NCBI RefSeq assembly: GCF_019145495.1 | Contig: NZ_JAHSTU010000002.1 | Location: 310,001 to 374,000, forward strand | From: Pseudomonas azerbaijanoccidentalis | GTDB taxonomy: Bacteria; Pseudomonadota; Gammaproteobacteria; Pseudomonadales; Pseudomonadaceae | DNA: 64,000 nt | Reading direction: 5' to 3' | In this document: in pieces, positions 34,263-45,767 of the stretch | Layout of the letters: the number at the start of each line of letters is the position of its first letter | Numbering within the stretch: position 1 is the first letter of the stretch | The notes under the pieces: model-generated | The model's input: the letters and a program-made list of their open reading frames with translations, nothing else | Database searches by the model: none | Told to the model about the DNA's origin: nothing | Made by a program: the position numbers and the translations under genes

Positions 34263-35615
34263 TTACAGACGACCCAGATCATTGACCAGAGCGAGCAACA
34301 TCACTCCGACCACCAAACTGATACCGATCTGTATCCCCCAACCTTGCACCCGATCCGACAAGGGACGACCACGCGCCCACTCGATCAGATAAAACAACAA
34401 ATGCCCCCCATCCAGCACAGGAATGGGCAGCAAATTCAGAACTCCCAGGCTAATACTCAGATAAGCAAGGAAATTCAGGAAATCAGCAACACCCGACTGG
34501 GCCGAAGCGCCCGCCACTTTAGCAATGGTTATCGGTCCACTCAAGTTTTTTACCGAGAGCTCGCCGAACAACATTTTCTTCAGTGAATCGAGGGTCAGCA
34601 CGCTCATGGTCCAGGTGCGTCGAGCCCCCTCTCCAATCGCGGCCAAAGGCCCGTAGCTGACCTCGCGAATCATCTCCGGTGGCCAGTCGACAGCTTTCAC
34701 CCCTGCCCCCAGGTAACCGCTCGGTGCCTTGCTCTCGCCACGGGCAGCCAATGTGACCGGGACGTCGATTTGAGCACCATCGCGCTCAACCCGCAGCATG
34801 ATTTTGGTATCAGGACGCATACGCACGGTATCGACCACTTGCTGCCAGTCATCGAGCGCTTTGCCATCCAGTGCCAGCAGACGGTCGCCCAGCTTCAGCC
34901 CGGCAGCCTGCGCCGGACCTTTCGGGTCAAGCTCAGCCAGGATCGGCGGCAGTGCCGGACGCCAAGGGCGAATACCCAGCGAACGGATCGGATCAGGCTC
35001 ATCAGCACCCTTGAGCCACTTGTCCAGCGCCAGTTCACGGGGCGAATCCATGGAAGAGCCCTGATCGCGCACCAGCACCTGCAATGAACCACTCTCGCCG
35101 AGGCGACGAACCAATTGCAAATTGACCGCTGCCCAACCCGAGGTCGGCTCGCCGTCAATGGAAATGATTTCCTGACCCGCGCTCAAGCCGGCCTTGGCGG
35201 CGATGCTGCCGGACTCCACGGCACCGATGACCGGGCGTACCTGCTCGCTGCCGAGCATGGCCAACACCCAGAAAAACACCAACGCCAACAGAAAGTTGGC
35301 AATCGGCCCGGCCGCCACAATGGCGATGCGCTGGCGAACCGATTTGCGATTGAAGGATTGATCGACCTGGTCAGCCGGCACTTCGCCTTCACGCTCATCG
35401 AGCATTTTCACGTAACCGCCCAACGGGATCGCAGCCACCACGAACTCGGTGCCTTGCTTGTCGTGCCAGCGCAGCAGCGGCATGCCGAAGCCTACGGAGA
35501 AACGCAGCACTTTGACCCCACAGCGACGCGCGACCCAAAAGTGGCCGAACTCGTGGAAGGTAACCAGCACACCCAGAGCCACCAGGGTGCCGACAATCAT
35601 ATAGAGCGCGCTCAT
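34263..35615 (-). CDS. rseP: Site-2 zinc metalloprotease RseP
   Basis: 450 residues. An inner-membrane intramembrane protease that cuts the anti-sigma factor (MucA/RseA type) to release the envelope-stress sigma factor. The catalytic HEFGH (His21, Glu22, His25) lies in the first membrane helix. Two PDZ domains follow (about residues 115-200 and 210-300), and the third zinc ligand is in LLPIPVLDGGHLLFY. Its product responds to outer-membrane protein misfolding, fitting with bamA and skp next to it. Confidence 0.98.
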   Translation of the reverse strand: MSALYMIVGTLVALGVLVTFHEFGHFWVARRCGVKVLRFSVGFGMPLLRWHDKQGTEFVVAAIPLGGYVKMLDEREGEVPADQVDQSFNRKSVRQRIAIVAAGPIANFLLALVFFWVLAMLGSEQVRPVIGAVESGSIAAKAGLSAGQEIISIDGEPTSGWAAVNLQLVRRLGESGSLQVLVRDQGSSMDSPRELALDKWLKGADEPDPIRSLGIRPWRPALPPILAELDPKGPAQAAGLKLGDRLLALDGKALDDWQQVVDTVRMRPDTKIMLRVERDGAQIDVPVTLAARGESKAPSGYLGAGVKAVDWPPEMIREVSYGPLAAIGEGARRTWTMSVLTLDSLKKMLFGELSVKNLSGPITIAKVAGASAQSGVADFLNFLAYLSISLGVLNLLPIPVLDGGHLLFYLIEWARGRPLSDRVQGWGIQIGISLVVGVMLLALVNDLGRL

Positions 35616-35667
35616 CTACTTTCTCCGCATTCCTGTCCGGTGCTGCATGGCCATCGCATTGCAGCAC

Positions 35668-36858
35668 TTACCGCCCGTGACGACTCAACCATTGTTCGGC
35701 CAGCTGACGTGCTTTTGCATCCGCCGTGAACACTGCATCGAGATCATCGACTGCTACCACAGGCTCAAGATTCAATGTTTCCTCGATGATACTCGCGATT
35801 TCCGGGTAACGAACCCGTCCGTCGAGAAACGCTGCCACAGCCACTTCATTCGCAGCATTGAGCATGGCCGGAGCACTGTTGCCCGCCTCGGCCGCCTGAC
35901 GCGCCAGACGCAGGCAAGGGAACCGCTGTTCGTCGGGCGCCTGGAAATCCAGACGCGCGATGGCAAACAGGTCCAGCGGTGGCACGCCCGAATCAATCCG
36001 CTCCGGCCAGGCCAAGGCGTTGGCGATGGGCGTACGCATATCCGGATTTCCCAATTGGGCCAGAACCGAGCCATCAATGTAGTCAACCAGCGAATGAATC
36101 ACGCTTTGCGGGTGAATCACCACCTCGACCTGCGATGGCTTGGCGTCGAACAGCCAACAGGCTTCGATCAGCTCAAGACCCTTGTTCATCATGCTGGCCG
36201 AATCGACCGAAATCTTGCGTCCCATCGACCAGTTAGGGTGAGCGCATGCCTGATCAGGTGAAACATGCGCCAACTCCGCCAGGGGCGTCTGTCGGAACGG
36301 TCCTCCAGAGGCCGTCAGCAAAATCCGACGTACCCCGACCGAGCTGAGGCCGCGGGCAAAGTCCTGCGGCATGCACTGGAAAATTGCGTTGTGCTCACTG
36401 TCGATCGGCAGCAATACCGAGCCACTTTTGCGTACTGCCTGCATGAACAACGCACCGGACATGACCAGCGCTTCTTTGTTGGCGAGGAGGATTTTCTTGC
36501 CCGCCTCGACCGCCGCCAGCGTCGGCCGCAAACCCGCAGCTCCGACAATGGCCGCCATGACCGCATCCACTTCAGGGTCGGCAGCGACCTGACACAAGCC
36601 CTCCTCACCCACCAGCACGCGGGTCGACAGGCCTGCGGCACGCAAATCATCCTGCAAGGTGCGCGCAGCGCCGGCTTCTGGCACAACGGCAAAGCGCGGG
36701 GTGTGACGCACGCACAATGCCAGCAACTCACTCAATCGAGTGAACCCGCTCAATGCGAAAGCTTGATAGCGCTCAGGATGACGAGCGATGACATCAAGGG
36801 TGCTCAGACCGATCGAGCCGGTCGCCCCCAAAACGGTAATCTGCTGGGGACGACTCAT
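35668..36858 (-). CDS. dxr: 1-deoxy-D-xylulose 5-phosphate reductoisomerase
   Basis: 396 residues from the ATG at 36858, which overlaps the cdsA stop (ATGA). It makes methylerythritol phosphate with NADPH, the committed MEP-pathway step. The NADPH motif is [15 protein letters not shown], the metal-binding part [11 protein letters not shown], and the flexible loop [20 protein letters not shown]. With ispD and ispF this gives three MEP-pathway genes in the window. Confidence 0.98.
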   Translation of the reverse strand: MSRPQQITVLGATGSIGLSTLDVIARHPERYQAFALSGFTRLSELLALCVRHTPRFAVVPEAGAARTLQDDLRAAGLSTRVLVGEEGLCQVAADPEVDAVMAAIVGAAGLRPTLAAVEAGKKILLANKEALVMSGALFMQAVRKSGSVLLPIDSEHNAIFQCMPQDFARGLSSVGVRRILLTASGGPFRQTPLAELAHVSPDQACAHPNWSMGRKISVDSASMMNKGLELIEACWLFDAKPSQVEVVIHPQSVIHSLVDYIDGSVLAQLGNPDMRTPIANALAWPERIDSGVPPLDLFAIARLDFQAPDEQRFPCLRLARQAAEAGNSAPAMLNAANEVAVAAFLDGRVRYPEIASIIEETLNLEPVVAVDDLDAVFTADAKARQLAEQWLSRHGR

Positions 36859-37661
36859 GGTGCCGCCATCCACAACAGAACGGCGAACACAGGGATGGCT
36901 GCGGTCAGGCTATCGATGCGGTCCAGCACGCCACCATGCCCCGGCAGCAGGTTACTGCTGTCCTTGATCCCGGATTGGCGCTTGAACATACTTTCGGTCA
37001 GATCACCCACGACCGAAATAAACACGATCAGAGCAGCACCGATCAGGCCTTTAAACAGCTCGGCAACGGTCCAGTCACGAACAAAACCGACAATGACGGT
37101 GATGACCAGGCTCAGGACCAAGCCGCCGTACACGCCTTCCCAGCTCTTGCCGGGGCTGACCTGCGGCGCCAGCTTGCGCTTGCCGAAAGCCCGACCGGAG
37201 AAGTACGCGCCGATATCGGCACCCCAGACCAGCACCATCACGGCCATGATCAGCCAGTTACCCAACGGGTATTGCTTGATCTGCACCAGACCTTGCCAGG
37301 CCGGCAGCAGAATCAACAGGCCGATCACCAATTTGGTCGCCGCAGTGGACCAATGCTCGCTCGAACGCGGATAGGTCAGCACCAGATACGTCGCCACAGC
37401 CCACCACAGCACTGAAGCGCCCAACACCCACGGGGCGAGGCCGGGCAGGATGTACATGATAAACAGCATCAACGCGACCACGGCGGCGTAGGTCACACGC
37501 ACAGACTGAGCGGTGAAGCCCGCCAGACGCGCCCACTCCCAGGCACCAAGGGTCACGACCAGCCCGATGAACAGCGCAAAACCGGAGCCTTCCAGCAGGA
37601 AAAACCCACCCAAGGCAATCGGCAGCAGGATCAGCGCGGTGATGATTCGTTGTTTAAGCAT
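36855..37661 (-). CDS. cdsA: Phosphatidate cytidylyltransferase
   Basis: 268 residues with about seven to eight membrane helices. It makes CDP-diacylglycerol, the precursor of all phospholipids. The family signature near the C-terminus is [32 protein letters not shown], given here only as key elements: SxxKRxxxxKDxxxxxPGHGGxxDRxD. It shares one base with the uppS stop and overlaps dxr. Confidence 0.97.
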   Translation of the reverse strand: MLKQRIITALILLPIALGGFFLLEGSGFALFIGLVVTLGAWEWARLAGFTAQSVRVTYAAVVALMLFIMYILPGLAPWVLGASVLWWAVATYLVLTYPRSSEHWSTAATKLVIGLLILLPAWQGLVQIKQYPLGNWLIMAVMVLVWGADIGAYFSGRAFGKRKLAPQVSPGKSWEGVYGGLVLSLVITVIVGFVRDWTVAELFKGLIGAALIVFISVVGDLTESMFKRQSGIKDSSNLLPGHGGVLDRIDSLTAAIPVFAVLLWMAAP

Positions 37662-38416
37662 TAAACCCGGGCTCCAGCCTCGACCTGCTCGCTCGTTTTA
37701 CCGAAGCGACGCTGGCGGGATGCGAAATCGGCCAGCGCATTGCGCATGGCATCGTGTTTGAAGTCCGGCCAGAACAGGTCGGAGAAGTACAACTCGGCGT
37801 AAGCCAGCTGCCACAGCAGGAAATTGCTGATGCGATGCTCGCCACCGGTACGGATGCACAAGTCCGGCAACGGCAGATCCCCTGTTGCCAGGCAGGTTTG
37901 CAGCAAATCCGGGGTGATGTCTTCCGGGCGAAGATGCCCGGCCTGAACTTCCCGCGCCAGGCGCTGAGCGGCCTGCGCGATATCCCACTGGCCACCGTAG
38001 TTGGCAGCGATCTGCAGGACGAAACGATTGGCGCCGGCAGTCATGTTCTCGGCTTCACGCATGGCTGCCTGAAGCTCCGGATGGAACCGCGAACGATCAC
38101 CGATGATACGCAAGCTGATGTTGTTGTCGTTGAGGCGCTTGGCCTCACGACGCAATGCCTTGAAGAACAGATCCATCAGGGCACTGACTTCATCGGCCGG
38201 GCGCTGCCAGTTCTCACTGGAGAAGGCAAACAGGGTCAATACCTCGACCCCGGATTCCGCACACACCTCGATGACCGCACGAACGGCATCAACACCCGCT
38301 TTATGCCCGGCGACACCCGGCATAAAGCGTTTTTTCGCCCAGCGATTATTACCATCCATGATGATCGCGACATGGCGCGGCACCGCGGAGGGCGCAATCT
38401 GCTTGGTCTTTTCCAT
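37661..38416 (-). CDS. uppS: Undecaprenyl diphosphate synthase
   Basis: 251 residues of cis-prenyltransferase. It makes the C55 lipid carrier for peptidoglycan and O-antigen. The catalytic Asp is in VAIIMDGNNRWAKKR, with further motifs LTLFAFSSENWQRP and DLCIRTGGEHRISNFLLWQ. It starts 13 bases after the frr stop. Confidence 0.98.
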   Translation of the reverse strand: MEKTKQIAPSAVPRHVAIIMDGNNRWAKKRFMPGVAGHKAGVDAVRAVIEVCAESGVEVLTLFAFSSENWQRPADEVSALMDLFFKALRREAKRLNDNNISLRIIGDRSRFHPELQAAMREAENMTAGANRFVLQIAANYGGQWDIAQAAQRLAREVQAGHLRPEDITPDLLQTCLATGDLPLPDLCIRTGGEHRISNFLLWQLAYAELYFSDLFWPDFKHDAMRNALADFASRQRRFGKTSEQVEAGARV

Positions 38417-38429
38417 GAAAACTCGACCC

Positions 38430-38987
38430 TTATACGGCCATCAGGTCTTTTTCTTTCTGCGCCAAATTCGCATCGATTTCAGCGACGTATTTTTTGGTCA
38501 GGTCGTCAATCTCGCCAGTGGCGCGACGTTCTTCGTCTTCGCTGATTTCCTTTTCCTTGACCAGATCCTTGAGCTGGCTGTTTGCATCGCGACGGATGTT
38601 GCGCACGGCAACACGAGCGTCTTCTGCAACATCACGAGCCTGCTTGGTGAAGCCCTTGCGGGTTTCTTCAGTCAGGGCCGGCATGGAGATCAGCAGCAAC
38701 TCACCCAGGTTGGTCGGGTTGAGGTTCAGACCGGCGCTACCGATGGCCTTGTCGACGGCACCCAGCATGTTGCGCTCGAAAGCTACGACTTGCAGGGTAC
38801 GAGCATCTTTAACAGTGATGTTGGCGACTTGCTTGATCGGGGTGTCGGAACCGTAGTACGGAACCATCACGCCTTCCAGAATGCTTGGGTGCGCCTGGCC
38901 AGTACGGATACGGCCGAAGTTGTGCGCCAGCGATTCCACGGATTTCTTCATGCGCTCTTGAGCGTCTTTCTTGATTTCGTTGATCAT
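38430..38987 (-). CDS. frr: Ribosome recycling factor
   Basis: 185 residues, the standard length. It splits post-termination ribosomes with EF-G. Family motifs are [18 protein letters not shown] at residues 26-43 and the C-terminal helix [20 protein letters not shown]. Its ATG overlaps the pyrH stop by four bases. Confidence 0.98.
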   Translation of the reverse strand: MINEIKKDAQERMKKSVESLAHNFGRIRTGQAHPSILEGVMVPYYGSDTPIKQVANITVKDARTLQVVAFERNMLGAVDKAIGSAGLNLNPTNLGELLLISMPALTEETRKGFTKQARDVAEDARVAVRNIRRDANSQLKDLVKEKEISEDEERRATGEIDDLTKKYVAEIDANLAQKEKDLMAV

Positions 38988-39727
38988 TGTTGAACTTCCT
39001 CGATCAGGGTTCCTTCGGCGCCGCCATGCACGATGTTCAGCAGGGCGCCGGGTTTGTTCATGTTAAATACGCGCAGCGGCATCTTGTGATCGCGGCACAG
39101 GCAAATGGCCGTCAGATCCATCACACCCAGCTTGCGATCCAGCACTTCATCGTAGGTCAGATGATCGAACTTCTCGGCGTGCGGGTCTTTGAATGGATCA
39201 GCGGTGTAGACACCGTCAACCTTGGTTGCCTTGAGTACGACATCAGCATCGATTTCGATTGCGCGCAGACAGGCGGCCGAATCCGTGGTGAAGAACGGGT
39301 TGCCAGTACCGGCCGCGAAAATCACGACCTCCTTGGAGTTCAGGTGACGCATGGCTTTGCGGCGATCGTAGTGATCGGTCACACCCACCATGGAAATGGC
39401 CGACATCACGATGGCGGAGATATTGGCACGTTCCAGCGCGTCGCGCATGGCCAGAGCGTTCATCACAGTGGCCAGCATGCCCATGTGGTCGCCCGTGACC
39501 CGATCCATGCCGGCCGCGCTCAGCGCCGCACCGCGGAACAGGTTGCCGCCGCCGATCACCAGACCGACCTGGACACCGATGCCGACAAGTTGGCCGACTT
39601 CCAGCGCCATGCGATCCAGGACTTTCGGATCGATCCCGAACTCTTCCGAGCCCATCAGGGCCTCGCCGCTAAGTTTGAGTAGAATGCGTTTATAGCGAGC
39701 CTGATAACCACTGCCCTGCTGAGCCAT
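38984..39727 (-). CDS. pyrH: UMP kinase
   Basis: 247 residues of the amino-acid-kinase fold. It phosphorylates UMP to UDP. The ATP-binding N-terminus is [13 protein letters not shown], and UMP/Mg contacts are in [10 protein letters not shown] and [15 protein letters not shown]. The pyrH-frr-uppS-cdsA-dxr order is conserved. The 212-base gap to tsf holds the tsf terminator and, by inference, a pyrH promoter; no gene is visible. Confidence 0.98.
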   Translation of the reverse strand: MAQQGSGYQARYKRILLKLSGEALMGSEEFGIDPKVLDRMALEVGQLVGIGVQVGLVIGGGNLFRGAALSAAGMDRVTGDHMGMLATVMNALAMRDALERANISAIVMSAISMVGVTDHYDRRKAMRHLNSKEVVIFAAGTGNPFFTTDSAACLRAIEIDADVVLKATKVDGVYTADPFKDPHAEKFDHLTYDEVLDRKLGVMDLTAICLCRDHKMPLRVFNMNKPGALLNIVHGGAEGTLIEEVQQ

Positions 39728-39883
39728 TGCGAATCTCTCCTGCGGCGTATTTTAAAAAATTCTTTGCGAGCTGTTTTTCAGCTGGCGTTCACTCTAGCTT
39801 GGCGCTGCTTCAGCGCCATCGGAACATGGCTTTGTAAGCCAGTTCCAAATGGAAACCAATTAAAAATTGGTAACCCATCTGAA

Positions 39884-39915
39884 AAGAGGCTGCGCGCGTG
39901 AGCGGGCAGCCTCTT
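39884..39915 (-). terminator. Rho-independent terminator of rpsB-tsf
   Basis: The ten-base stem AAGAGGCTGC/GCAGCCTCTT, ending in TCTTTTC on the minus strand, lies 24 bases after the tsf stop codon. Confidence 0.85.
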
Positions 39916-39939
39916 CAGGGCGACAGTTAAAAAACCGTC

Positions 39940-40803
39940 TTATTGCTTGGCAGCAGCCAGTTGGGCAGCAACTTCTTCAGCGAAGTTGTCCACTGGCTTC
40001 TCGATGCCTTCGCCTACTTTGAAGTAGGTGAAGGAAACGATTTCAGCGCCGGCTTTCTTGGCCAGAGCACCAACGGTGACTTCTGGGTTCATCACGAAAG
40101 CTTGCTCTACCAGGCTGGCTTCAGCCAGGAACTTGGTGATACGGCCAGCGATCATCTTCTCGACGATTTCAGCTGGCTTGCCTTTCATCTTGTCTTCGTT
40201 CAAAGACAGGAATACGGCTTTCTCACGCTCGATGGCTTCTGGCGAAACCTGCGATGGCACCAGGAACTCAGGGTTGCTTGCCGCCACGTGCATGGCGATC
40301 TCTTTGGCCAGCTGTACATCGCCGCCCTTGAGAACAACAGCAACACCGATCTTGTTACCGTGCAGGTAGGTACCTACCACGTCGCCTTCAACGCGAACCA
40401 GGCGACGGATGTTGACGTTTTCGCCAACTTTGGCCACCAGGGCTTCACGAGCCGATTCCTGAGCGGCGATCAGCGGAGCTGCGTCGGTCAGTTTTTCGGC
40501 GAACGCTTTTTCTACGCTGGAAGCAACGAAGTTTTTGAAGTCGTCTTGCAGGGCCAGGAAGTCGGTCTGCGAGTTAACTTCCAGCAGCACGGCTGCCTTG
40601 TCGTCAGCCTTGATGGCGATGGCGCCTTCAGCGGCAACGTTGCCGGCTTTCTTGGCAGCCTTGATTGCGCCCGAAGCACGCATGTCATCAATGGCTTTTT
40701 CGATGTCGCCGCCAGCCTTGGTCAAGGCCTTTTTGCAGTCCATCATGCCTTCGCCAGTACGCTCGCGCAGTTCTTTGACCAACGCTGCAGTAATCTCTGC
40801 CAT
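39940..40803 (-). CDS. tsf: Elongation factor Ts
   Basis: 287 residues from the ATG at 40803 (MAEITAALVKELRERTGEGM). It is the nucleotide-exchange factor of EF-Tu. The EF-Tu-contacting motif TDFLALQDDF is in the N-terminal half, and MMDCKKALTKAGGDIEKAI marks the UBA-like N-terminal module. It follows rpsB with an attenuator-like hairpin between the two. Confidence 0.98.
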   Translation of the reverse strand: MAEITAALVKELRERTGEGMMDCKKALTKAGGDIEKAIDDMRASGAIKAAKKAGNVAAEGAIAIKADDKAAVLLEVNSQTDFLALQDDFKNFVASSVEKAFAEKLTDAAPLIAAQESAREALVAKVGENVNIRRLVRVEGDVVGTYLHGNKIGVAVVLKGGDVQLAKEIAMHVAASNPEFLVPSQVSPEAIEREKAVFLSLNEDKMKGKPAEIVEKMIAGRITKFLAEASLVEQAFVMNPEVTVGALAKKAGAEIVSFTYFKVGEGIEKPVDNFAEEVAAQLAAAKQ

Positions 40804-40942
40804 TTCAAAATTCCTCTTGGATAGGTTATCAACCATTCCACCCGATCGAACGGGCGTTCAATTCTTCCCGAACCACCCTTGCAAGCTGCTGCACGTTACA
40901 AATGCTGTAGCTGCGCTGCCGACAAATGGTTTTCGAGGTGGC

Positions 40943-40967
40943 AAAAAGGGGGCCAAGCCCCCTTTTT
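40943..40967 (-). terminator. Terminator/attenuator between rpsB and tsf
   Basis: A perfect stem AAAAAGGGGGC-caa-GCCCCCTTTTT lies 28 bases after the rpsB stop. As tsf lies downstream on the same transcript, it is likely a partial terminator that lowers tsf relative to rpsB. Confidence 0.8.
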
Positions 40968-40995
40968 GCTTACTGAGTCAACGCCAGGGCGTCAA

Positions 40996-41733
40996 TTACT
41001 CAGCTGCAGCTGCCGGAGCTTCTTCAACGAAAACTTCGGTGCCGCCAGCAGTGTTGTTGCGACCACGGATAACAGCGTCAGCCATCGAACCCATGTACAG
41101 CTGGATAGCGCGGATTGCGTCATCGTTGCCTGGGATGATGTAGTCAACGCCTTCCGGGCTGCTGTTGGTATCGACTACGCCGATAACCGGGATGCCCAGC
41201 TTGTTGGCTTCGGTGATCGCGATGCGCTCGTGATCAACGTCGATAACGAACAGAGCGTCTGGCAGACCGCCCATGTCCTTGATACCACCCAGGGAACGAT
41301 CCAGCTTTTCCAGGTCACGGGAGCGCATCAGCGCTTCTTTCTTGGTCAGCTTGGCGAAAGTACCGTCTTCGGCTTGAACTTCAAGGTCACGCAGACGCTT
41401 GATGGAAGCACGGATGGTTTTGAAGTTGGTCAGCATGCCGCCCAACCAGCGGTGATCGACGTACGGCGAACCGCAACGTGCTGCTTCTTCAGCAACGATC
41501 TTGCCAGCGGAACGCTTGGTGCCGACGAACAGAATCTTGTTTTTACCCTGGGCCAGACGCTCTACGAAAGTCAGAGCTTCGTTGAACATTGGCAGGGTTT
41601 TTTCAAGGTTGATGATGTGGATCTTGTTACGCGCGCCGAAAATGTATTTACCCATTTTCGGGTTCCAGTAACGGGTCTGGTGACCGAAGTGCACACCGGC
41701 CTTCAGCATATCGCGCATGTTGACTTGGGACAT
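40996..41733 (-). CDS. rpsB: 30S ribosomal protein S2
   Basis: 245 residues. Family motifs are [19 protein letters not shown] near the N-terminus, [14 protein letters not shown] and [19 protein letters not shown] lies about eight bases before the ATG. S2 is added late in 30S assembly and in gamma-proteobacteria represses its own operon through the mRNA leader. The leader here is about 135 bases and structured. Confidence 0.98.
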   Translation of the reverse strand: MSQVNMRDMLKAGVHFGHQTRYWNPKMGKYIFGARNKIHIINLEKTLPMFNEALTFVERLAQGKNKILFVGTKRSAGKIVAEEAARCGSPYVDHRWLGGMLTNFKTIRASIKRLRDLEVQAEDGTFAKLTKKEALMRSRDLEKLDRSLGGIKDMGGLPDALFVIDVDHERIAITEANKLGIPVIGVVDTNSSPEGVDYIIPGNDDAIRAIQLYMGSMADAVIRGRNNTAGGTEVFVEEAPAAAAE

Positions 41734-41880
41734 GATAGTTCCTTAATAAGTCGGGTTTGGCCTCCACGTATCCCAATGACCAACCAGCAGCATCAGCTGA
41801 AGGCACCCAGGTCATCGTGTCGACACGTGTGTGGATTTAGGCTTTTCGGGGCATCCCCGGAAAGCGGCGCATTTTATATC
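41734..41880 (-). promoter_or_regulatory. rpsB promoter and structured leader
   Basis: On the minus strand a -10-like TATAAA lies near 41878-41873, so transcription would begin near 41868. The RNA then folds at once into a CTTTCCGGGG/CCCCGAAAAG-type hairpin (41842-41864). The leader continues for roughly 110 bases with no open frame. This is the right place and size for an S2-responsive leader, but the fold was not computed. The rest of the 371-base rpsB-map gap holds only promoter-like sequence, including TAGAAT at 42018 facing map. Confidence 0.45.
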
Positions 41881-42104
41881 ATAGGGCAGGGAAAAACGGA
41901 ACCCGGATTCTGAAATCCTGGCGACCAAGGGACTGCCGCCCTTGGAATCCGCCCAGAATGCACCATTCTATAGAGAGAAGCGATGCACAGAGGCGCGGAT
42001 TTGCGCTGATCGTCTGATAGAATCGCGTTTTTCAGGGCTGCGAAGATCGATTGCGCAACGCCCTTTTCGTTAAGAAAGCGCCATCGCGCGTAGAGAGAGC
42101 CTGT

Positions 42105-42887
42105 ATGACCGTCACCCTCAAAACCCCCGAGGACATCGCAAAAATGCGCGTCGCCGGCAAACTGGCCGCCGATGTGCTGGAAATGATTGCCGAACATGTC
42201 AAACCGGGCGTGACCACCGAAGAACTCGACCGTATCTGCCATGACTACATCGTCAACGAGCAGAAGGCCATCCCTGCCCCGCTCAACTACAAGGGCTTCC
42301 CGAAATCCATCTGCACCTCGATCAACCACGTGGTCTGCCACGGGATTCCGAACGAGAAGCCACTGAAGGATGGCGACACCCTGAACATCGACGTGACCGT
42401 CATCAAGGACGGTTACCACGGTGATACCAGCCGCATGTTCCACGTCGGCAGCGTGCCGGTCTGGGCCGAGCGCCTGTCGCAAATCACCCAGGAGTGCATG
42501 TACAAGGCCATCGAACTGGTCAAACCCGGCTGCCGCCTGGGCGACATTGGTGAAGTGATCCAGAAGCATGCCGAAAAGAACGGTTTTTCGGTGGTTCGTG
42601 AATTCTGTGGCCACGGTATCGGCAAAGTCTTCCACGAAGAACCACAGATCCTGCACTACGGCCGCGCCGGCACCGGCATGGAACTGAAGGCCGGCATGAC
42701 CTTCACCATCGAGCCGATGATCAACCAGGGCCGCGCCGACACCAAAGTGCTGGGTGACGGCTGGACCGCGATCACCAAGGACCGCAAGCTGTCGGCACAG
42801 TGGGAACACACCCTTCTGGTCACCGACACCGGTTACGAGATCTTCACCCTGCGCAGCGATGACACCATCCCCCGCGTCTCGGCCTGA
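42105..42887 (+). CDS. map: Methionine aminopeptidase, type I
   Basis: 260 residues from the ATG at 42105. It removes the initiator methionine from nascent proteins. The five metal ligands are in [19 protein letters not shown] (two Asp), [14 protein letters not shown] (His), TFTIEPMIN (Glu) and [11 protein letters not shown] (Glu). It is divergent from rpsB, as in most gamma-proteobacteria. Confidence 0.98.
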   Translation: MTVTLKTPEDIAKMRVAGKLAADVLEMIAEHVKPGVTTEELDRICHDYIVNEQKAIPAPLNYKGFPKSICTSINHVVCHGIPNEKPLKDGDTLNIDVTVIKDGYHGDTSRMFHVGSVPVWAERLSQITQECMYKAIELVKPGCRLGDIGEVIQKHAEKNGFSVVREFCGHGIGKVFHEEPQILHYGRAGTGMELKAGMTFTIEPMINQGRADTKVLGDGWTAITKDRKLSAQWEHTLLVTDTGYEIFTLRSDDTIPRVSA

Positions 42888-42927
42888 TCCCTTACCGAAC
42901 CCAGCCTATAGAAAGGAAAGCCAATCG

Positions 42928-45630
42928 ATGCCGCAGGTGGATCCCGAACTCTTCGACCGCGGCCAGTTCCAGGCTGAACTGGCCCTGAAGGCAAGCCCCA
43001 TCGCTGCTTTCAAGAAGGCCATCCGCCAGGCCCGCGAAGTGCTCGATGCACGCTTTCGCAGCGGCCGGGATATCCGTCGGTTGATCGAGGATCGCGCCTG
43101 GTTCGTCGATAACATCCTGCAAAAGGCCTGGGAACAGTTCAACTGGAGTGAAGACGCCGACATCGCGCTGGTCGCGGTCGGCGGCTACGGTCGCGGTGAA
43201 CTGCACCCGTATTCCGACATCGACCTGTTGATTCTGCTCGACAGCGCCGACCACGAAGTTTTCCGTGATTCCATCGAGCGTTTTCTGACGCTGTTGTGGG
43301 ACATCGGCCTGGAAGTCGGCCAGAGCGTGCGCTCGGTCGACGAATGCGCCGTCGAGGCCCGTGCCGACCTCACAGTGGTGACCAACCTCATGGAAAGCCG
43401 GACCATTACCGGCCCCGAGCACCTGCGCCAGCGCATGCTGGATGTCACCAGCACCGCGCACATGTGGCCGAGCAAGGAGTTCTTCCTGGCCAAGCGTGCC
43501 GAGCAGAAGGCCCGCCACCACAAGTACAACGACACGGAATACAACCTGGAACCCAACGTCAAAGGCTCGCCTGGCGGATTGAGGGATATCCAGACGATTC
43601 TGTGGTTCGCGCGTCGCGAGTACGGCACCTTGAACCTGCGGGCTCTGGCCGGTGAAGGTTTCCTGGTCGAAAGCGAAAACGCCCTGCTCGCCTCTTCCCA
43701 GGAATTCCTGTGGAAAGTGCGCTACGCCCTGCACATGCTTGCCGGTCGCTCCGAAGACCGCCTGCTGTTCGACCACCAGCGGGCCATTGCCGGGCTACTG
43801 GGGTTTGAAGGTGACGACGCCAAGCAAGCCGTCGAAAACTTCATGCAGCAGTATTTCCGCGTCGTCATGAGCATTGCCCAACTCAGCGACCTGATCATCC
43901 AGCACTTCGAGGAAGTCATCCTCGCGCCGGAGGACGAAGCGCCGCCACAGCCGATCAACTCGCGATTCCAACTGCACGATGGCTACATCGAGGCGCGCAA
44001 CGACAACGTGTTCCGGCGTACGCCGTTCGCCATGCTCGAAATCTTCGTGTTGATGGCCCAGCAGCCGGAAATCAAAGGCGTGCGCGCCGACACCATCCGC
44101 TTGCTGCGCGAGAATCGTCACCTGATCGACGACGATTTCCGCAATGACATCCGCAACACCAGCCTCTTCATCGAGCTGTTCAAATGCAAGATCGGCATCC
44201 ATCGCAACCTGCGCCGGATGAACCGTTACGGCATCCTCGGGCGTTATCTGCCGGAGTTCGGCTTCATTGTCGGGCAGATGCAACACGACCTGTTTCACAT
44301 CTATACGGTCGATGCCCATACGCTGAACCTGATCAAGCACCTGCGTAAGTTGCAGTACACCCAGGTATCGGAAAAATTCCCGCTGGCCAGCAAGCTCATG
44401 GGCAAGCTGCCCAAGCCTGAACTGATCTATCTGGCCGGCCTGTATCACGACATTGGCAAGGGCCGACATGGCGATCACTCGGAAATCGGCGCGGTGGACG
44501 CCGAGGCTTTCTGCCAGCGCCATCAATTGCCGCTTTGGGACAGCCGCCTGATCGTCTGGCTGGTACAAAACCATCTGGTGATGTCGACCACCGCCCAGCG
44601 CAAGGATTTGTCCGATCCGCAGGTGATCCACGACTTCGCTCAGGCCGTGGGCGATGAAACCCGCCTCGACTACCTCTACGTGCTGACTGTCGCCGACATC
44701 AACGCCACCAACCCGACGCTGTGGAACTCGTGGCGTGCCAGCCTGCTGCGCCAGCTCTACACCGAGACCAAGCGCGCACTGCGTCGTGGCCTGGAGAACC
44801 CGGTGGACCGCGAAGAGCAGATCCGCCAGACCCAGAGCGCTGCACTGGACATTCTGGTGCGTGGCGGGACCGATCCGGATGACGTCGAGCAGTTGTGGGC
44901 ACAACTGGGCGATGATTATTTCCTGCGTCACACCGCCGGCGATGTTGCCTGGCACAGCGATGCGATCCTCCAGCAACCGGCAGACGGCGGGCCACTGGTG
45001 CTGATCAAGGAAACCACGCAACGGGAATTCGAGGGCGGTACGCAGATCTTCATCTATGCACCCGACCAGCATGACTTCTTCGCCGTGACCGTGGCCGCGA
45101 TGGACCAGCTCAACCTGAACATTCACGACGCCCGCGTCATCACGTCCAGCAGCCAGTTCACCCTCGATACCTACATCGTGCTCGACACGGACGGAGACTC
45201 GATCGGTGACAACCCGGCGCGGGTCAAACAGATCCGCGACGGCCTGACCGAAGCCCTGCGCAACCCGGACGACTACCCGACCATCATTCAGCGTCGCGTA
45301 CCGCGCCAGCTCAAACACTTCGCTTTTGCACCGCAGGTGACGATCCACAACGATGCCCAGCGTCCCGTGACCGTGCTGGAACTGACTGCACCTGACCGCC
45401 CAGGCTTGCTGGCGCGGATCGGCACGATTTTCCTGGAGTTCGACCTGTCGCTGCAAAACGCCAAGATCGCCACCCTCGGCGAGCGCGTGGAAGACGTGTT
45501 CTTCATTACCGATGCCAACAATCAGCCATTGTCCGACCCGCTGCTGTGCAGCCGGTTACAGGATGCAATCGTCGAGCAGTTGAGCGTCAACCAGGAACCC
45601 GATATCAAGCTGTCGCGCATCAGCATTTGA
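42928..45630 (+). CDS. glnD: Bifunctional uridylyltransferase/uridylyl-removing enzyme GlnD
   Basis: 900 residues from the ATG at 42928, with GAAAGGAAAG upstream. It senses glutamine and modifies the PII proteins. Domains in order: nucleotidyltransferase ([20 protein letters not shown], about 91-110), a linker, the HD hydrolase ([15 protein letters not shown], about 509-523), and two C-terminal ACT domains (about 700-790 and 815-895). Open frame extending upstream within map is not family sequence. Confidence 0.98.
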   Translation: MPQVDPELFDRGQFQAELALKASPIAAFKKAIRQAREVLDARFRSGRDIRRLIEDRAWFVDNILQKAWEQFNWSEDADIALVAVGGYGRGELHPYSDIDLLILLDSADHEVFRDSIERFLTLLWDIGLEVGQSVRSVDECAVEARADLTVVTNLMESRTITGPEHLRQRMLDVTSTAHMWPSKEFFLAKRAEQKARHHKYNDTEYNLEPNVKGSPGGLRDIQTILWFARREYGTLNLRALAGEGFLVESENALLASSQEFLWKVRYALHMLAGRSEDRLLFDHQRAIAGLLGFEGDDAKQAVENFMQQYFRVVMSIAQLSDLIIQHFEEVILAPEDEAPPQPINSRFQLHDGYIEARNDNVFRRTPFAMLEIFVLMAQQPEIKGVRADTIRLLRENRHLIDDDFRNDIRNTSLFIELFKCKIGIHRNLRRMNRYGILGRYLPEFGFIVGQMQHDLFHIYTVDAHTLNLIKHLRKLQYTQVSEKFPLASKLMGKLPKPELIYLAGLYHDIGKGRHGDHSEIGAVDAEAFCQRHQLPLWDSRLIVWLVQNHLVMSTTAQRKDLSDPQVIHDFAQAVGDETRLDYLYVLTVADINATNPTLWNSWRASLLRQLYTETKRALRRGLENPVDREEQIRQTQSAALDILVRGGTDPDDVEQLWAQLGDDYFLRHTAGDVAWHSDAILQQPADGGPLVLIKETTQREFEGGTQIFIYAPDQHDFFAVTVAAMDQLNLNIHDARVITSSSQFTLDTYIVLDTDGDSIGDNPARVKQIRDGLTEALRNPDDYPTIIQRRVPRQLKHFAFAPQVTIHNDAQRPVTVLELTAPDRPGLLARIGTIFLEFDLSLQNAKIATLGERVEDVFFITDANNQPLSDPLLCSRLQDAIVEQLSVNQEPDIKLSRISI

Positions 45631-45644
45631 ATTAATACCCCCTG

Positions 45645-45733
45645 TGTAGGAGCCGGTTTGCTGGCGATGGCATCACCCCGGTGTGTCAGGTTGCATCGCA
45701 GTGATGCGATCGACCAGCAAGCCGGCTCCTACA
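45645..45733. repeat. REP doublet (TGTAGGAGCCGGTTTGCTGG family)
   Basis: Arms TGTAGGAGCCGGTTTGCTGG and CCAGCAAGCCGGCTCCTACA are inverted around a 49-base centre holding its own small palindrome (GCATCGCAGTGATGC). It fills the glnD-dapC gap and is a different family from the GTAGGAGCTGCCGCAGG doublets. Confidence 0.9.
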
Positions 45734-45767
45734 GAGTGCAGGTCCTCACATTGAACGAGACACATCG

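Noticed and set aside
43795..45456. Long antisense frame over glnD, and similar ones over recA, pyrG, ndvB and plsB
   Set aside because: All lie opposite confident genes in the frame position typical of high-GC third-base bias; no independent coding evidence.
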